Assembly: GCF_002256775.1 (NCBI RefSeq)
Contig: NZ_NCII01000010.1
Span: 1 to 64,000, forward strand
DNA: 64,000 nucleotides
DNA from: Novosphingobium sp. 17-62-19
GTDB taxonomy: Bacteria > Pseudomonadota > Alphaproteobacteria > Sphingomonadales > Sphingomonadaceae
Direction: 5' to 3'
Position numbers and translations under genes: made by a program. Within the stretch, counting starts at the first letter, position 1; the number at the start of each line of letters is the position of its first letter. Shown piece by piece: positions 44,420 through 53,137 of this stretch. Under the pieces are notes generated by a model. The model worked only from the letters and a program-made list of their open reading frames with translations. It did not search any database and had not been told where the DNA came from.

Positions 44420-44983
44420 ATGATGAGTGAAGCGGAATATCTTGCCGGTCGGCTGCTTTTGGCCATGCCCGGAATGGGCGATGCCCGGTTTGACCATGCG
44501 GTAATTGCAATGTGTGTGCATGACGAACATGGCGCGCTGGGCATTGGCATTGGTGAAGTGCGCGAAGGGTTGACCCTGCACGGGTTGCTGGAAGACATCG
44601 GCATTGATCCCGGCGTCGCGCCCGATGTTCCGGTGCTTAACGGCGGACCCGTGGAGACCGCACGAGGCTTTGTGCTCCATACTGCGGATTGGGGTGGAGA
44701 AGGAAGCGTTACGGTAAACCCGCTGTGCAGCCTGTCAGCCTCGCTCGATGTGCTGCGCGCCATTGCTGAAGGGCGCGGTCCGTCAAAGTTTCTGGTGGCA
44801 CTAGGCTATGCCGGATGGGCTGCGGGCCAGCTGGAAGGTGAAATGCGCCACCATGGTTGGTATGCAGCCAAGGGTCACCCTGAAGTCCTGTTCGGCACGC
44901 CTACAGGCCGCCGTTGGACACAGGCCTGGAAGCGCGAGAGGATCGACCCCTCGCACCTCGTCGGGCAGACCGGCAGCGCGTGA
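44420..44983 (+). CDS. YqgE/AlgH family protein
   Basis: 187 residues (DUF179). LLAMPGMGDARFDHAVIAMC, the GGPV motif (LNGGPVETARGFVLH), and LGYAGWAAGQLEGEM are diagnostic. The family has structures but no agreed activity; AlgH was linked to alginate regulation in Pseudomonas. The stop lies one base from the bacterioferritin stop on the other strand. Confidence 0.9.
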   Translation: MMSEAEYLAGRLLLAMPGMGDARFDHAVIAMCVHDEHGALGIGIGEVREGLTLHGLLEDIGIDPGVAPDVPVLNGGPVETARGFVLHTADWGGEGSVTVNPLCSLSASLDVLRAIAEGRGPSKFLVALGYAGWAAGQLEGEMRHHGWYAAKGHPEVLFGTPTGRRWTQAWKRERIDPSHLVGQTGSA

Positions 44984-44984
44984 A

Positions 44985-45464
44985 TTACGCTTCTGCGGCT
45001 TCACTGTTGAGCTGCACATAGTTGGCCAGCCCCATACGTTCGATCATGTCGAACTGCTTTTCGATCACGTCGACATGCTCTTCCTCGCTTTCGAGGATCT
45101 TGGCGAACAGATCGCGGCTGACGAAATCGCGCACTTCCTCGCAATGGGCGATGGCATCGCGCAGCAAAGGCAGCGCATCCATTTCCAGCGCAAGGTCGGC
45201 CTTGAGGATTTCCTCTACCGATTCGCCCACGCGCAATCGGCCAAGCGCCTGAAAGTTGGGCAGGCCATCCAGAAACAGGATGCGGTCCGCCAACAAGTCG
45301 GCGTGCTTCATCTCGTCGATGGATTCGTGCCGTTCGTATTCGGCCAGCTTCTTTACGCCCCAGTTGGCGAGCAGGCGGTAATGCAGCCAGTATTGGTTGA
45401 TCGCGGTCAACTCGTTGAGCAGCGCCTTGTTAAGAAACTCGATGACCTTGGCATCGCCCTTCAT
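44985..45464 (-). CDS. bfr: Bacterioferritin
   Basis: 159 residues. Iron-storage ferritin with the ferroxidase residues: Glu in NELTAINQY, ExxH in HESIDEMKHAD, Glu in LALEMDALP, and ExxH in ESEEEHVDVIEKQF. The heme-ligating Met of subunit interfaces fits IDEMKHADLLADRILFLDG split by position. ATG 45464 matches the family start MKGD. Next to its partner ferredoxin on the same strand. Confidence 0.96.
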   Translation of the reverse strand: MKGDAKVIEFLNKALLNELTAINQYWLHYRLLANWGVKKLAEYERHESIDEMKHADLLADRILFLDGLPNFQALGRLRVGESVEEILKADLALEMDALPLLRDAIAHCEEVRDFVSRDLFAKILESEEEHVDVIEKQFDMIERMGLANYVQLNSEAAEA

Positions 45465-45621
45465 TGCGGGATCCTTCGAACTTGAATGGCTGGGAGAATG
45501 GGGCGATTCTAGGCGCACTCAAGCCACGAACCAAGCGCGAACGACTCGCATGGGATGCAAGGTTTGGTTGGGATTCAAACAGTAATGCGAATGTCTTGCA
45601 CTGCGAACGCTGAGCGCTGGC

Positions 45622-45798
45622 TCACGCCATGGCGCAAGCGCGCTCGTCGGCAATTACGTCTTCGGCATCGTCAAGACACTGGCGGCACTGCGGGCGAAAG
45701 CCCATGCGGCCATAAATGTCTTCCGCGCCACCGGCATGGCAGCGCGCCGTGTTGCGGATGTCTTTTTCGCGGATGGCATTGCAGATGCAGATGTACAT
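45622..45798 (-). CDS. bfd: Bacterioferritin-associated ferredoxin
   Basis: 58 residues. CIC-x-A at the N-terminus and CRQCLDDAE near the C-terminus give four cysteines for a 2Fe-2S cluster of the BFD type. It donates electrons to bacterioferritin to release iron. It starts at ATG 45798 and is upstream of bfr. A Fur-like AT-rich element lies about 30 bases above its start. Confidence 0.88.
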   Translation of the reverse strand: MYICICNAIREKDIRNTARCHAGGAEDIYGRMGFRPQCRQCLDDAEDVIADERACAMA

Positions 45799-45827
45799 TC
45801 GGCGATCCTTCGGCGGGTATGGGCTGT

Positions 45828-45850
45828 CAATGATTCGCATTAATAATGAG
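45828..45850. promoter_or_regulatory. Possible Fur-like box for bfd
   Basis: CAATGATTCGCATTAATAAT plus GAG is AT-rich and partly palindromic (ATTCGCATTAATAATGAG) and resembles iron-box sequences. The position just above bfd fits iron control; only the resemblance supports it. Confidence 0.35.
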
Positions 45851-46054
45851 ACTGGATCGCAATAGCAAGCCTTTTGGTGGCTGACTCAGCCTGTTGCAAA
45901 TCAACCAGCATCGCACTACATGTCGCCTCACATCAAGAGTTGGGGTGACGCTCCAACGCCAACCTGCCGATCCGGGCAAGGTGGTACCAGATCAGCGAAA
46001 GCTGGTAGGGGATGTGGCCGATCCGGCAACGAAACGGACACGGACACTTCAGGG

Positions 46055-46085
46055 GCGTCAACTTCAGCAGGCTGAAGAAAGACGC
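46055..46085 (+). promoter_or_regulatory. Stem-loop before metA start
   Basis: Outer stem GCGTC/GACGC and inner stem CTTCAGC/GCTGAAG around a 2-base loop, ending 7 bases before the GTG start. It would cover the ribosome-binding region. Consistent with translation control of methionine synthesis; it does not match the SAM-II core that I know. Confidence 0.45.
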
Positions 46086-46092
46086 AAAGACA

Positions 46093-46998
46093 GTGCCGAT
46101 CAGGATTGCCGACAATCTCCCCGCCCGCCGCACGCTCGAAGCCGAAGGCGTGATCGTGATGAGCGAGACCGAAGCCGCGCGTCAGGACATCCGTCCGATG
46201 CGCATCGCTCTGCTCAATCTGATGCCAGACAAGATCACCACCGAAACGCAGATCACGCGCCTGCTCGGCGCAACGCCGCTGCAGGTGGAACTCGAACTGC
46301 TGCGCATCTCTGACCACGTCAGCAAGAACACGTCGGCAGGTCATATCTCGGCCTTCTATCGCCCGTGGGAAGAGATGCGCGTTGAGAAGTTTGACGGGTT
46401 GATCGTGACCGGTGCACCGGTCGAGACGATTCCGTTTGAAGAGGTGAGCTACTGGGACGAGTTGCGTCGCATATTCGACTGGTCGCAGACCAACGTCCAC
46501 CGCACGCTCTCGGTCTGCTGGGGCGCTATGGCCGCGCTAAACCACTATCACGGCGTCGAAAAGCATGGCCTCCCCACCAAGGCCTCAGGCGTGTTCCGCC
46601 ATCGCAATCACGCCCCGGCCAGCCCGTGGATGCGCGGGCTGCCCGATGTGTTCGACGTCCCCGTCTCGCGCTGGAGCGAAGTGCGCCGCGAAGACCTGCC
46701 AGAAGGTCATGGCCTCACCGTGCTGGCCGACAGTGCCGAAACCGGGCTGTGTCTGATCGATGATCCGGCCACCCGCACACTGCACATGTTCAACCATCTG
46801 GAATACGATACGCTGACGCTGGCGGGGGAGTTCGCGCGGGATGACGGCAACTATCTACCCCGCCACTATTTCCCCGGCGACGATCCGCAAGCGCAGCCTT
46901 CCAACACCTGGCGCGGCCATGGGCACCTGCTTTATGGCAACTGGGTCAACGAGGTCTACCAGACCACGTCGTTTGACCTCGCCGATATTGGAAGGTGA
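46093..46998 (+). CDS. metA: Homoserine O-acyltransferase, MetA family
   Basis: 301 residues. First committed step of methionine synthesis: transfers succinyl (or acetyl) from CoA to homoserine. PIRIADNLPARRTL, LNLMPDKITTETQ, the nucleophilic cysteine in LSVCWGAMAAL, and the His/Glu pair in MFNHLEYDTLTL are visible. The GTG at 46093 starts the family similarity; no ATG does. A leader of nearly 300 bases with stem-loops precedes it. Confidence 0.94.
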   Translation: MPIRIADNLPARRTLEAEGVIVMSETEAARQDIRPMRIALLNLMPDKITTETQITRLLGATPLQVELELLRISDHVSKNTSAGHISAFYRPWEEMRVEKFDGLIVTGAPVETIPFEEVSYWDELRRIFDWSQTNVHRTLSVCWGAMAALNHYHGVEKHGLPTKASGVFRHRNHAPASPWMRGLPDVFDVPVSRWSEVRREDLPEGHGLTVLADSAETGLCLIDDPATRTLHMFNHLEYDTLTLAGEFARDDGNYLPRHYFPGDDPQAQPSNTWRGHGHLLYGNWVNEVYQTTSFDLADIGR

Positions 46999-47015
46999 GA
47001 GTCCTTGTTAGGTGC

Positions 47016-47037
47016 GCCCCCGACATCCGTCGGGGGC
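47016..47037 (+). terminator. Hairpin after metA
   Basis: GCCCCCGAC pairs with GTCGGGGGC across ATCC, 18 bases past the metA stop. No T-run, so termination may be weak or Rho-assisted. Confidence 0.55.
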
Positions 47038-47046
47038 TTGCGGCAC

Positions 47047-47113
47047 CGGCCCGCTCCCCCGCCCGGCCACCCAAAGCCTACTCGGAGAGGTTGCCGGGCG
47101 GGGAAGCGGGCCG
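47047..47113 (+). other. 21-bp stem upstream of the L35-L20 gene
   Basis: The 21 bases from 47047 (CGGCCCGCTCCCCCGCCCGG...) are the reverse complement of 47093-47113 with one mismatch, with a 25-base loop. It may be an L20-responsive leader, or a terminator; nothing specific marks it. Confidence 0.5.
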
Positions 47114-47263
47114 ACACCGCGAAAATGCTCTCAACCTCTCAACCCTTGCCTTTCCCGGCCGCTTCGCCTAACGGCCCGTCCTTCAACCGACACGGATTCG
47201 ATGATCGGCCTGGCCACAAGGGCTGCCAAGGCAGATCGGACGCGTCGAAATCAGGAGACCAAA

Positions 47264-47683
47264 ATGCCCAAGATGAAGACGAAGAGCGGCGTGAAAAAGC
47301 GCTTCAAGCTCACCGCCACCGGCAAGGTGAAGCACGGTGTGGCTGGCAAGCGCCACCGCAAGCACAAGCGGATTTTGGATCAGGCGAAGGGCTATCGCGG
47401 CCGTCGCAAGAACACCATCCGCGTCGCCCGTCAGGCCGTCGAAAAGGCCGGCCAGTATGCCTATCGCGACCGCAAGGTTAAGAAGCGCAGCTTCCGCGCC
47501 CTGTGGATCCAGCGCATCAACGCTGCTGTCCGCGCCGAAGGCCTGACCTATTCGCAGTTCATTCACGGCACCAAGCTGGCCGGGATCGAACTGGACCGGA
47601 AGACGATGGCAGACCTCGCCATGAACGAGGGCGCGATCTTCACCACCGTGATCGCACAAGCCAAGGCTGCGCTTCCGGCCTAA
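47264..47683 (+). CDS. rpmI-rplT: Fused L35-L20 ribosomal protein reading frame
   Basis: 139 residues. Residues 1-32 ([20 protein letters not shown] through GKRHR) are the start of ribosomal protein L35. From residue 33 ([19 protein letters not shown]) to the end ([10 protein letters not shown]) it is L20. Normally these are two genes with a spacer; here the last half of L35, the spacer and the first 12 or so residues of L20 are absent and the frame is continuous. GGAG lies upstream of the ATG and a terminator follows at 47720. L20 organises early 50S assembly, so a deletion in it is surprising; an assembly or sequencing error must be excluded. Confidence 0.8.
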   Translation: MPKMKTKSGVKKRFKLTATGKVKHGVAGKRHRKHKRILDQAKGYRGRRKNTIRVARQAVEKAGQYAYRDRKVKKRSFRALWIQRINAAVRAEGLTYSQFIHGTKLAGIELDRKTMADLAMNEGAIFTTVIAQAKAALPA

Positions 47684-47719
47684 GCTACCAGCTTTAACCG
47701 ATTGCAAGTCTTGCACCTG

Positions 47720-47756
47720 AAAAAGGGCGGGTTTCTACGGAAATCCGTCCTTTTTC
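47720..47756 (+). terminator. Terminator after L35-L20
   Basis: AAAAAGG...CGG and CCGTCCTTTTT pair with some mismatches around GTTTCTACGGAAA. T-run at 47751-47755. Confidence 0.7.
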
Positions 47757-47767
47757 CGTTGCGACTC

Positions 47768-48712
47768 ATGCAAGTGCGATGCACTGTGCGCTCGACAGGT
47801 ACGAAAACCAAAGATCGGGGCGCACATACTTTGACCGGGGACTGCACAGTCCGGGTACGATTCCATCGGCCACCCGCGCCGCTGGCCCCCTATTTCACGA
47901 CGTTTTACATCACTGAAGTCGTCGTTGCAGATGGAGGCCGGGTCACCGATCACCTGCACCCGGAATGGGCCAACGTGCGCATCTTTTCAGGCGATTGTCC
48001 TGATTCCGAACTGCCGGGTCAGGCCCCGCTTACCGGGAGCGCGGCAAATTTCACCGGGCCAACCAGCACCGCGCTGAAATTCACGGTCGGGACGTTGCGA
48101 ACCTGGGGGGTTGGGATTCTCCCGCTTGGCTGGGCACGCTTCGTCGGCCAACCTGCCAATGCCCATGCCGATCGCGTCTATGCTTTGGCCGAGCAGCCAT
48201 TTCTGCAACCATTCGCGCCCCTGGCCGCGATTTTTGGCCAGGCTCCTGACGAAGAGGCCGAACTTTCCCGGATCACGCAGTTCTTCCTGCAAAAGCTAGC
48301 CCAATCGGACGAAGCGGACGATCCCCGTATCCTTGTCTGTCACAATGCGCTGCTCGATCCTGAGATCTCAAACGTCGCCGAAATGGCCGAGGCCACACGC
48401 CTGCCCGCGCACACGCTTGAACGCCAGTGCCGCCGCCACTTCGGTTTTGCCCCGCGTCTGCTGCTGCGCCGCCAGCGCTTCATGCGCAGCCTCGTGCAGT
48501 ACATGCTCGATCCCACGCTCCACTGGATCGGCGCGATTGACAGCCACTATCACGATCAGGCTCAGTTCGTGCGCGACTTCCACCGCTTCATGGGCATGAG
48601 CCCCCGCGAATATGCGGCAACCCCCAAACCCATCCTGCAGGAGGTCATGCGCGCCCGGCAGGAGTTTCTGGGCAGCGCGGTTCAGGCCTTGCACGCCCCC
48701 GTTCCGCGATAA
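47768..48712 (+). CDS. AraC-family transcriptional regulator
   Basis: About 314 residues. The C-terminal third has the two helix-turn-helix motifs of AraC regulators (SNVAEMAEATRLPAHTLERQ and the second HYHDQAQFVRDFHRFMGMSPREY). The N-terminal domain is of the type with AraC-ligand-binding or DUF6597-like region (RPPAPLAPYFTTFYITE). Ligand and targets unknown. Start ATG 47768 is uncertain; it lies just past the terminator at 47720. Confidence 0.82.
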   Translation: MQVRCTVRSTGTKTKDRGAHTLTGDCTVRVRFHRPPAPLAPYFTTFYITEVVVADGGRVTDHLHPEWANVRIFSGDCPDSELPGQAPLTGSAANFTGPTSTALKFTVGTLRTWGVGILPLGWARFVGQPANAHADRVYALAEQPFLQPFAPLAAIFGQAPDEEAELSRITQFFLQKLAQSDEADDPRILVCHNALLDPEISNVAEMAEATRLPAHTLERQCRRHFGFAPRLLLRRQRFMRSLVQYMLDPTLHWIGAIDSHYHDQAQFVRDFHRFMGMSPREYAATPKPILQEVMRARQEFLGSAVQALHAPVPR

Positions 48713-48757
48713 CTCCGCGCTTTAATTTTCCGCGATTTGCCGCTAGCGGCTGCGCGC

Positions 48758-49858
48758 ATGGAAAACCTCGATCAACAGCAGTCCGAAACGCTTGAAGCCA
48801 TAGCCGCAGCAGCCACGCCCGAAGCGGTCGAGGCGATCCGCGTCTCCGCGCTTGGCAAGCAGGGCTGGGTCAGCGCACTGCTCAAATCGCTGGGCGGGAT
48901 GACCCCGGACCAGCGCCAGAGCGAAGGCCCGAAGATCCACGCCGCGCGCGAGACCATGACTGCGGCACTTGCGCAACGCAAAACCGCGCTCGAAAGCGCC
49001 GTACTCGAAGCGCGCCTTGCCGCCGAAACGGTCGACCTGTCGCTCCCCGCGCCTGAACTCCCCCGCGGCTCGGTCCACCCCGTATCGCAGGTCATGGACG
49101 AACTGGCCGAAATCTTCGCCGACATGGGCTTTGCCGTCGCCAGTGGACCAGAGATCGAGGACGACTGGCACAATTTCACCGCGCTCAACATGCCCGAAAC
49201 GCATCCGGCGCGCGCGATGCACGATACCTTCTACTTCCCGGACAAGGATGCCGAAGGCCGTTCGATGCTGCTGCGCACGCACACCTCGCCGGTGCAGATC
49301 CGTTCGATGCTGAAAGGGGGTGCACCTTTGCGCATCATCGCGCCGGGCCGCGTCTATCGTTCGGATTCGGACGCTACGCACACGCCGATGTTCCACCAGA
49401 TCGAAGGCCTCGTCATCGATAAGGGCATCCACCTCGGCCACCTCAAGTGGACGCTGGAAACCTTCCTCAAGGCCTTCTTCGAGCGCGACGACATCACCCT
49501 GCGCCTGCGCCCCAGCTACTTCCCCTTCACCGAACCTTCGGTGGAAGTCGATGTCGGCTATACCCTCATCAACGGCAAGCGCGTGGTTGGCGGCAGCGGC
49601 GATGCGGCTGACGGTGGCTGGATGGAAGTGCTTGGTTCCGGCATGGTCAACCGCAAGGTCATCGAATTCGGCGGGCTCGATCCCGATGAATGGCAGGGCT
49701 TCGCCTTCGGCACCGGCGTCGATCGCCTCGCCATGCTGAAGTATGGCATGGACGATCTTCGCGCCTTCTTCGATGGCGATGCGCGGTGGCTCGGCCACTA
49801 TGGCTTCGGCGCGCTGGACGTGCCGACCCTTTCCGGCGGTGTTGGAGTACGTTCGTGA
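48758..49858 (+). CDS. pheS: Phenylalanyl-tRNA synthetase alpha subunit
   Basis: 366 residues. Class II catalytic subunit of the alpha2-beta2 enzyme. LRTHTSPVQIRSML, PGRVYRSDSDATHTPMFHQ (motif 2) and GFAFGTGVDRLAMLKYG (motif 3) are present, with an N-terminal coiled coil. The stop overlaps the pheT GTG start. Confidence 0.98.
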   Translation: MENLDQQQSETLEAIAAAATPEAVEAIRVSALGKQGWVSALLKSLGGMTPDQRQSEGPKIHAARETMTAALAQRKTALESAVLEARLAAETVDLSLPAPELPRGSVHPVSQVMDELAEIFADMGFAVASGPEIEDDWHNFTALNMPETHPARAMHDTFYFPDKDAEGRSMLLRTHTSPVQIRSMLKGGAPLRIIAPGRVYRSDSDATHTPMFHQIEGLVIDKGIHLGHLKWTLETFLKAFFERDDITLRLRPSYFPFTEPSVEVDVGYTLINGKRVVGGSGDAADGGWMEVLGSGMVNRKVIEFGGLDPDEWQGFAFGTGVDRLAMLKYGMDDLRAFFDGDARWLGHYGFGALDVPTLSGGVGVRS

Positions 49859-52245
49859 AGTTCTCGCTCTCGTGGTTGCAGTCGGTCCTCGATACCAAGG
49901 CCGACGCGCGCCTCATCGCTGAAAAGCTGACCTCGCTCGGCCTGGAAATCGAAGGCGTCGAAGATGCTTCGGCGGCCCTGACCAAGTTCCGTATCGCCCG
50001 CGTGCTGACTGCGGAGAAGCACCCACAGGCAGACAAGTTGCAGGTGCTGTCGGTCGATCTAGGTGACGGCACCCCGCTGCAAGTGGTTTGCGGTGCCCCC
50101 AACGCCCGCGCTGGCCTCGTCGGCGTGCTCGGCCTGCCCGGCGGCGTGGTGCCTGCCAATGGCATGGAACTGCGCAAGTCGGCCATTCGCGGTGTCGAAT
50201 CCAACGGCATGATGTGCTCCACCCGCGAACTGTGTCTGGGTGAAGATCACGACGGCATCATCGAACTGCCCGAAGACGCCCCCATCGGCACCAGCTTTGC
50301 CGACTATATCGGTTCCGACCCGGTGTTCGACGTGGCCATCACGCCCAACCGGCCCGATTGCATGGGCGTCTACGGCATCGCCCGCGATCTTGCGGCAGCG
50401 GGTCTCGGCGTGCTCAAGCCCATCCCCGCCGCGCCAGCACCCGCCAGCTTCCCCTGCCCAGTGGAGGTCCGCACCGACGATCCCGAAGGCTGCCCGGCAT
50501 TCTATGGCCGCGTCATTCGCGGCGTGAAGAATGGCCCCAGCCCGAAGTGGCTGCAGGACTTCCTCAAGAGCGCGGGCCAACGTCCGATCTCGGCACTGGT
50601 GGACATCACCAACTACGTGATGCTCGGCTATGGCCGCCCCGCCCACGCCTATGACCTCGCCAAACTCACCGGCCCCGTCGTCGCCCGCAAGGCGCGCGAA
50701 GGCGAGAGCTGCCTTGCGCTCAATGGCAAGGAATACGCGCTCCAGCCTTTCATGACCGTGATTGCCGATGACAGCGGCGTCCACGACATCGCCGGCATCA
50801 TGGGCGGCGAGCATTCGGGCTGCACCGACGAGACCACCGACGTCCTGCTCGAAGTTGCCTACTTCACCCCTGCCGCCATCGCCCGCACCGGGCAATCGCT
50901 CGCGCTCGCATCCGATGCGCGTGGACGGTTCGAACGGGGCGTCGATCCTGCTTTTCTCGATACCGGCATGGACCTGCTCACCAGCCTGATCCTCGAGATC
51001 TGCGGCGGCGAGGCCAGCGAAGTGGTCCGCGCAGGCGAGCCACCGCTGGCGCGCAAGACCGTGGCCTATGACCCGGAACTGGCGGGCAACCTTGGCGGCA
51101 TCGATGTCGGCAATGGCGAACAGAAGCGCATCCTGACCGCGCTCGGCTTTGACGTGGCTGAAGATTGGACCGTCACCGTCCCGACATGGCGTCCCGATGT
51201 CGACGGCGCGCCAGACCTCGTCGAGGAAGTAATCCGCGTCCACGGCCTCGATGCCGTGCCCTCCACCCCGCTGCCGCGCGCAGACGGCGTGGCCAAGCCG
51301 ACTGCGACGCCAGCACAGATGCTCGAACGCCGCGTCCGCCGCGCCGCCGCCGCGCGCGGGCTGCACGAAGCCGTCACGTGGTCGTTCCTGCCCGAAGCGC
51401 AGGCCGCACACTTTGCCGATGGCGAAACGCTGTGGAGCCTCGCCAACCCGATCAGCGAAGACCTCAAGGTCATGCGCCCCTCGCTGCTCCCCGGCCTGCT
51501 CTCGGCCGCGCCGCGCAACCTGCATCGCGGCGCTACCTCAGTCCGCCTGTTCGAGATCGGCCGCTGCTATCTACGCGGTGCAAATGGCGCGAGCGACGAG
51601 AAACTGAGCCTCGCCGTCGTTCTTGCCGGTGACAGCACACCGCGAGGCTGGGCAACAGGCAAGGCCAAGCCCTTCGACGCGTTCGACGCCAAGGCCGAAG
51701 CGCTGGCGCTGCTGGCTGAAGCCGGTGCCCCGGTCGACAACCTGCAAGTCATGGGCGAGGCTGGCGCACAGTTCCACCCCGGCCAGTCGGCCACCCTGCG
51801 CCTTGGCCCCAAGCAGGTGCTGGCCCGCTTCGGAATGCTCCACCCCGCCACCGCCAAGGCCTTCGATCTCGATGGTCCGGTCGCCGTGGTTGAACTGTTC
51901 CTTGATCGCATTCCCGTAAAGAAAGGTGCTGGCGCATTCGCCCGCCCGCACTTCGCCCCGCCCGCTTTACAGGCTGTCACGCGCGACTTCGCGTTCCTTG
52001 TCGATGCAGCACTTCCCGCTGGTGACTTGCTGCGCGCAGTAAAGGGCGCGGACAAGCAGGCGATCACCGCCGCGCGGTTGTTCGATGATTTCCGGGGGCA
52101 GGGCGTGCCAGAGGGGCAAAAGAGCCTCGCCATCGAGGTCACGCTCCAACCCACCGAAAAGTCGTTTGACGAAGCCGCGCTCAAGGCAATCGCCGACAAG
52201 GTCGTTGCCGCTGCGGCCAAGCAAGGCGCTGTGCTGCGAGGATGA
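49855..52245 (+). CDS. pheT: Phenylalanyl-tRNA synthetase beta subunit
   Basis: 796 residues. The domains run in order: N-terminal EMAP-like tRNA-binding fold (CGAPNARAGL), B3/B4 editing domain (residues about 205-375), B5 domain (about 400-475), catalytic-like core and C-terminal ferredoxin-like anticodon-binding domain (VTRDFAFLVDAAL). GTG at 49855 overlaps the pheS stop (GTGA). It forms the tRNA-binding and proofreading half. Confidence 0.98.
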   Translation: MKFSLSWLQSVLDTKADARLIAEKLTSLGLEIEGVEDASAALTKFRIARVLTAEKHPQADKLQVLSVDLGDGTPLQVVCGAPNARAGLVGVLGLPGGVVPANGMELRKSAIRGVESNGMMCSTRELCLGEDHDGIIELPEDAPIGTSFADYIGSDPVFDVAITPNRPDCMGVYGIARDLAAAGLGVLKPIPAAPAPASFPCPVEVRTDDPEGCPAFYGRVIRGVKNGPSPKWLQDFLKSAGQRPISALVDITNYVMLGYGRPAHAYDLAKLTGPVVARKAREGESCLALNGKEYALQPFMTVIADDSGVHDIAGIMGGEHSGCTDETTDVLLEVAYFTPAAIARTGQSLALASDARGRFERGVDPAFLDTGMDLLTSLILEICGGEASEVVRAGEPPLARKTVAYDPELAGNLGGIDVGNGEQKRILTALGFDVAEDWTVTVPTWRPDVDGAPDLVEEVIRVHGLDAVPSTPLPRADGVAKPTATPAQMLERRVRRAAAARGLHEAVTWSFLPEAQAAHFADGETLWSLANPISEDLKVMRPSLLPGLLSAAPRNLHRGATSVRLFEIGRCYLRGANGASDEKLSLAVVLAGDSTPRGWATGKAKPFDAFDAKAEALALLAEAGAPVDNLQVMGEAGAQFHPGQSATLRLGPKQVLARFGMLHPATAKAFDLDGPVAVVELFLDRIPVKKGAGAFARPHFAPPALQAVTRDFAFLVDAALPAGDLLRAVKGADKQAITAARLFDDFRGQGVPEGQKSLAIEVTLQPTEKSFDEAALKAIADKVVAAAAKQGAVLRG

Positions 52246-53126
52246 GCGAAGATCTGGTCACGATCACAGGAGACGGCCTCACCGCGCGGATCAACCCGCT
52301 CGGCGCGGAACTGTGGTCGCTGACCGATTCGTCCGGCGCGGAATACATGACCGATGCCGACCCGGCGTTTTGGTCGGGTCATGCGCCGCTGCTGTTCCCC
52401 ATCGTCGGTTCGCTCAGCGGCGATGTGCTGCGCCTTGATGGCCGTGAATACCAGCTGCCGCGCCACGGCTTTGCCCGCCGCAGTATGTTTTCGCCGGTTC
52501 ATGTCGAAGGCAACGAAGCCCGCTTCCGCCTAACGGATTCGCCCGAAACCCGCGCGCTATACCCCTTCGGCTTCGTGCTGGAAGTTTCCTTCCGCATCGA
52601 AGGAGTGACGCTGCATATCGCAACCAGCGTGTTCAATCCCAATGCCGATCCGCTCCCCCTCAGCTTCGGCTATCACCCCGCCTTCGCCTGGCCGCTCCCC
52701 GGCGGGGCCGACAAAGCTGCACACAAGCTGGTGTTCGAAGCTGACGAGCCGCAACCCGTCCGCCGCGTATCCCGCGAAACCGGCCTGCTCCTCGCACAAG
52801 GCGAACCGACGCCCATCACTGCGCGCGAACTCCCCCTGACCGAAGACCTGTTCCGCGCCGATGCGCTGATCTGGGACGACCTGAAAAGCCGCAGCCTGCG
52901 CTACGGCGCAGCCGACAGCACACAACTCGAAATCGCCTTTCCCGACACGCCCTCGCTCGGCGTCTGGCAAGTCCCCGGCGCACGCTACATCTGCATCGAA
53001 CCTTGGGCTGGCCATGCGGACCCTGAACACTTCACCGGTGACTTCCACGAAAAGCCCGGCATCGTCCTGCTGGAATCCGGCCAGACCCGCAGCTTCCGCA
53101 TGGACGTAACCGTTCAGCCGCGCTAA
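52242..53126 (+). CDS. Aldose 1-epimerase family protein
   Basis: 294 residues of the galactose mutarotase fold (LacX/YeaD-like). FPIVGSLSGDVLRLDGREYQLPRHGFAR, SFGYHPAFAWPL, and CIEPWAG carry the histidines and glutamate used for sugar anomer conversion. Overlaps pheT by ATGA, so it is translated with pheST; that linkage is common and its purpose unclear. Confidence 0.88.
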   Translation: MSEDLVTITGDGLTARINPLGAELWSLTDSSGAEYMTDADPAFWSGHAPLLFPIVGSLSGDVLRLDGREYQLPRHGFARRSMFSPVHVEGNEARFRLTDSPETRALYPFGFVLEVSFRIEGVTLHIATSVFNPNADPLPLSFGYHPAFAWPLPGGADKAAHKLVFEADEPQPVRRVSRETGLLLAQGEPTPITARELPLTEDLFRADALIWDDLKSRSLRYGAADSTQLEIAFPDTPSLGVWQVPGARYICIEPWAGHADPEHFTGDFHEKPGIVLLESGQTRSFRMDVTVQPR

Positions 53127-53137
53127 CCGCGCGGCTT

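Noticed and set aside
46000..46093. SAM-II riboswitch before metA
   Set aside because: The conserved core bases are not found, so only a generic stem-loop is reported.
50059..51525. Minus-strand open frame of about 488 residues
   Set aside because: Shadow of pheT; no domain recognised.
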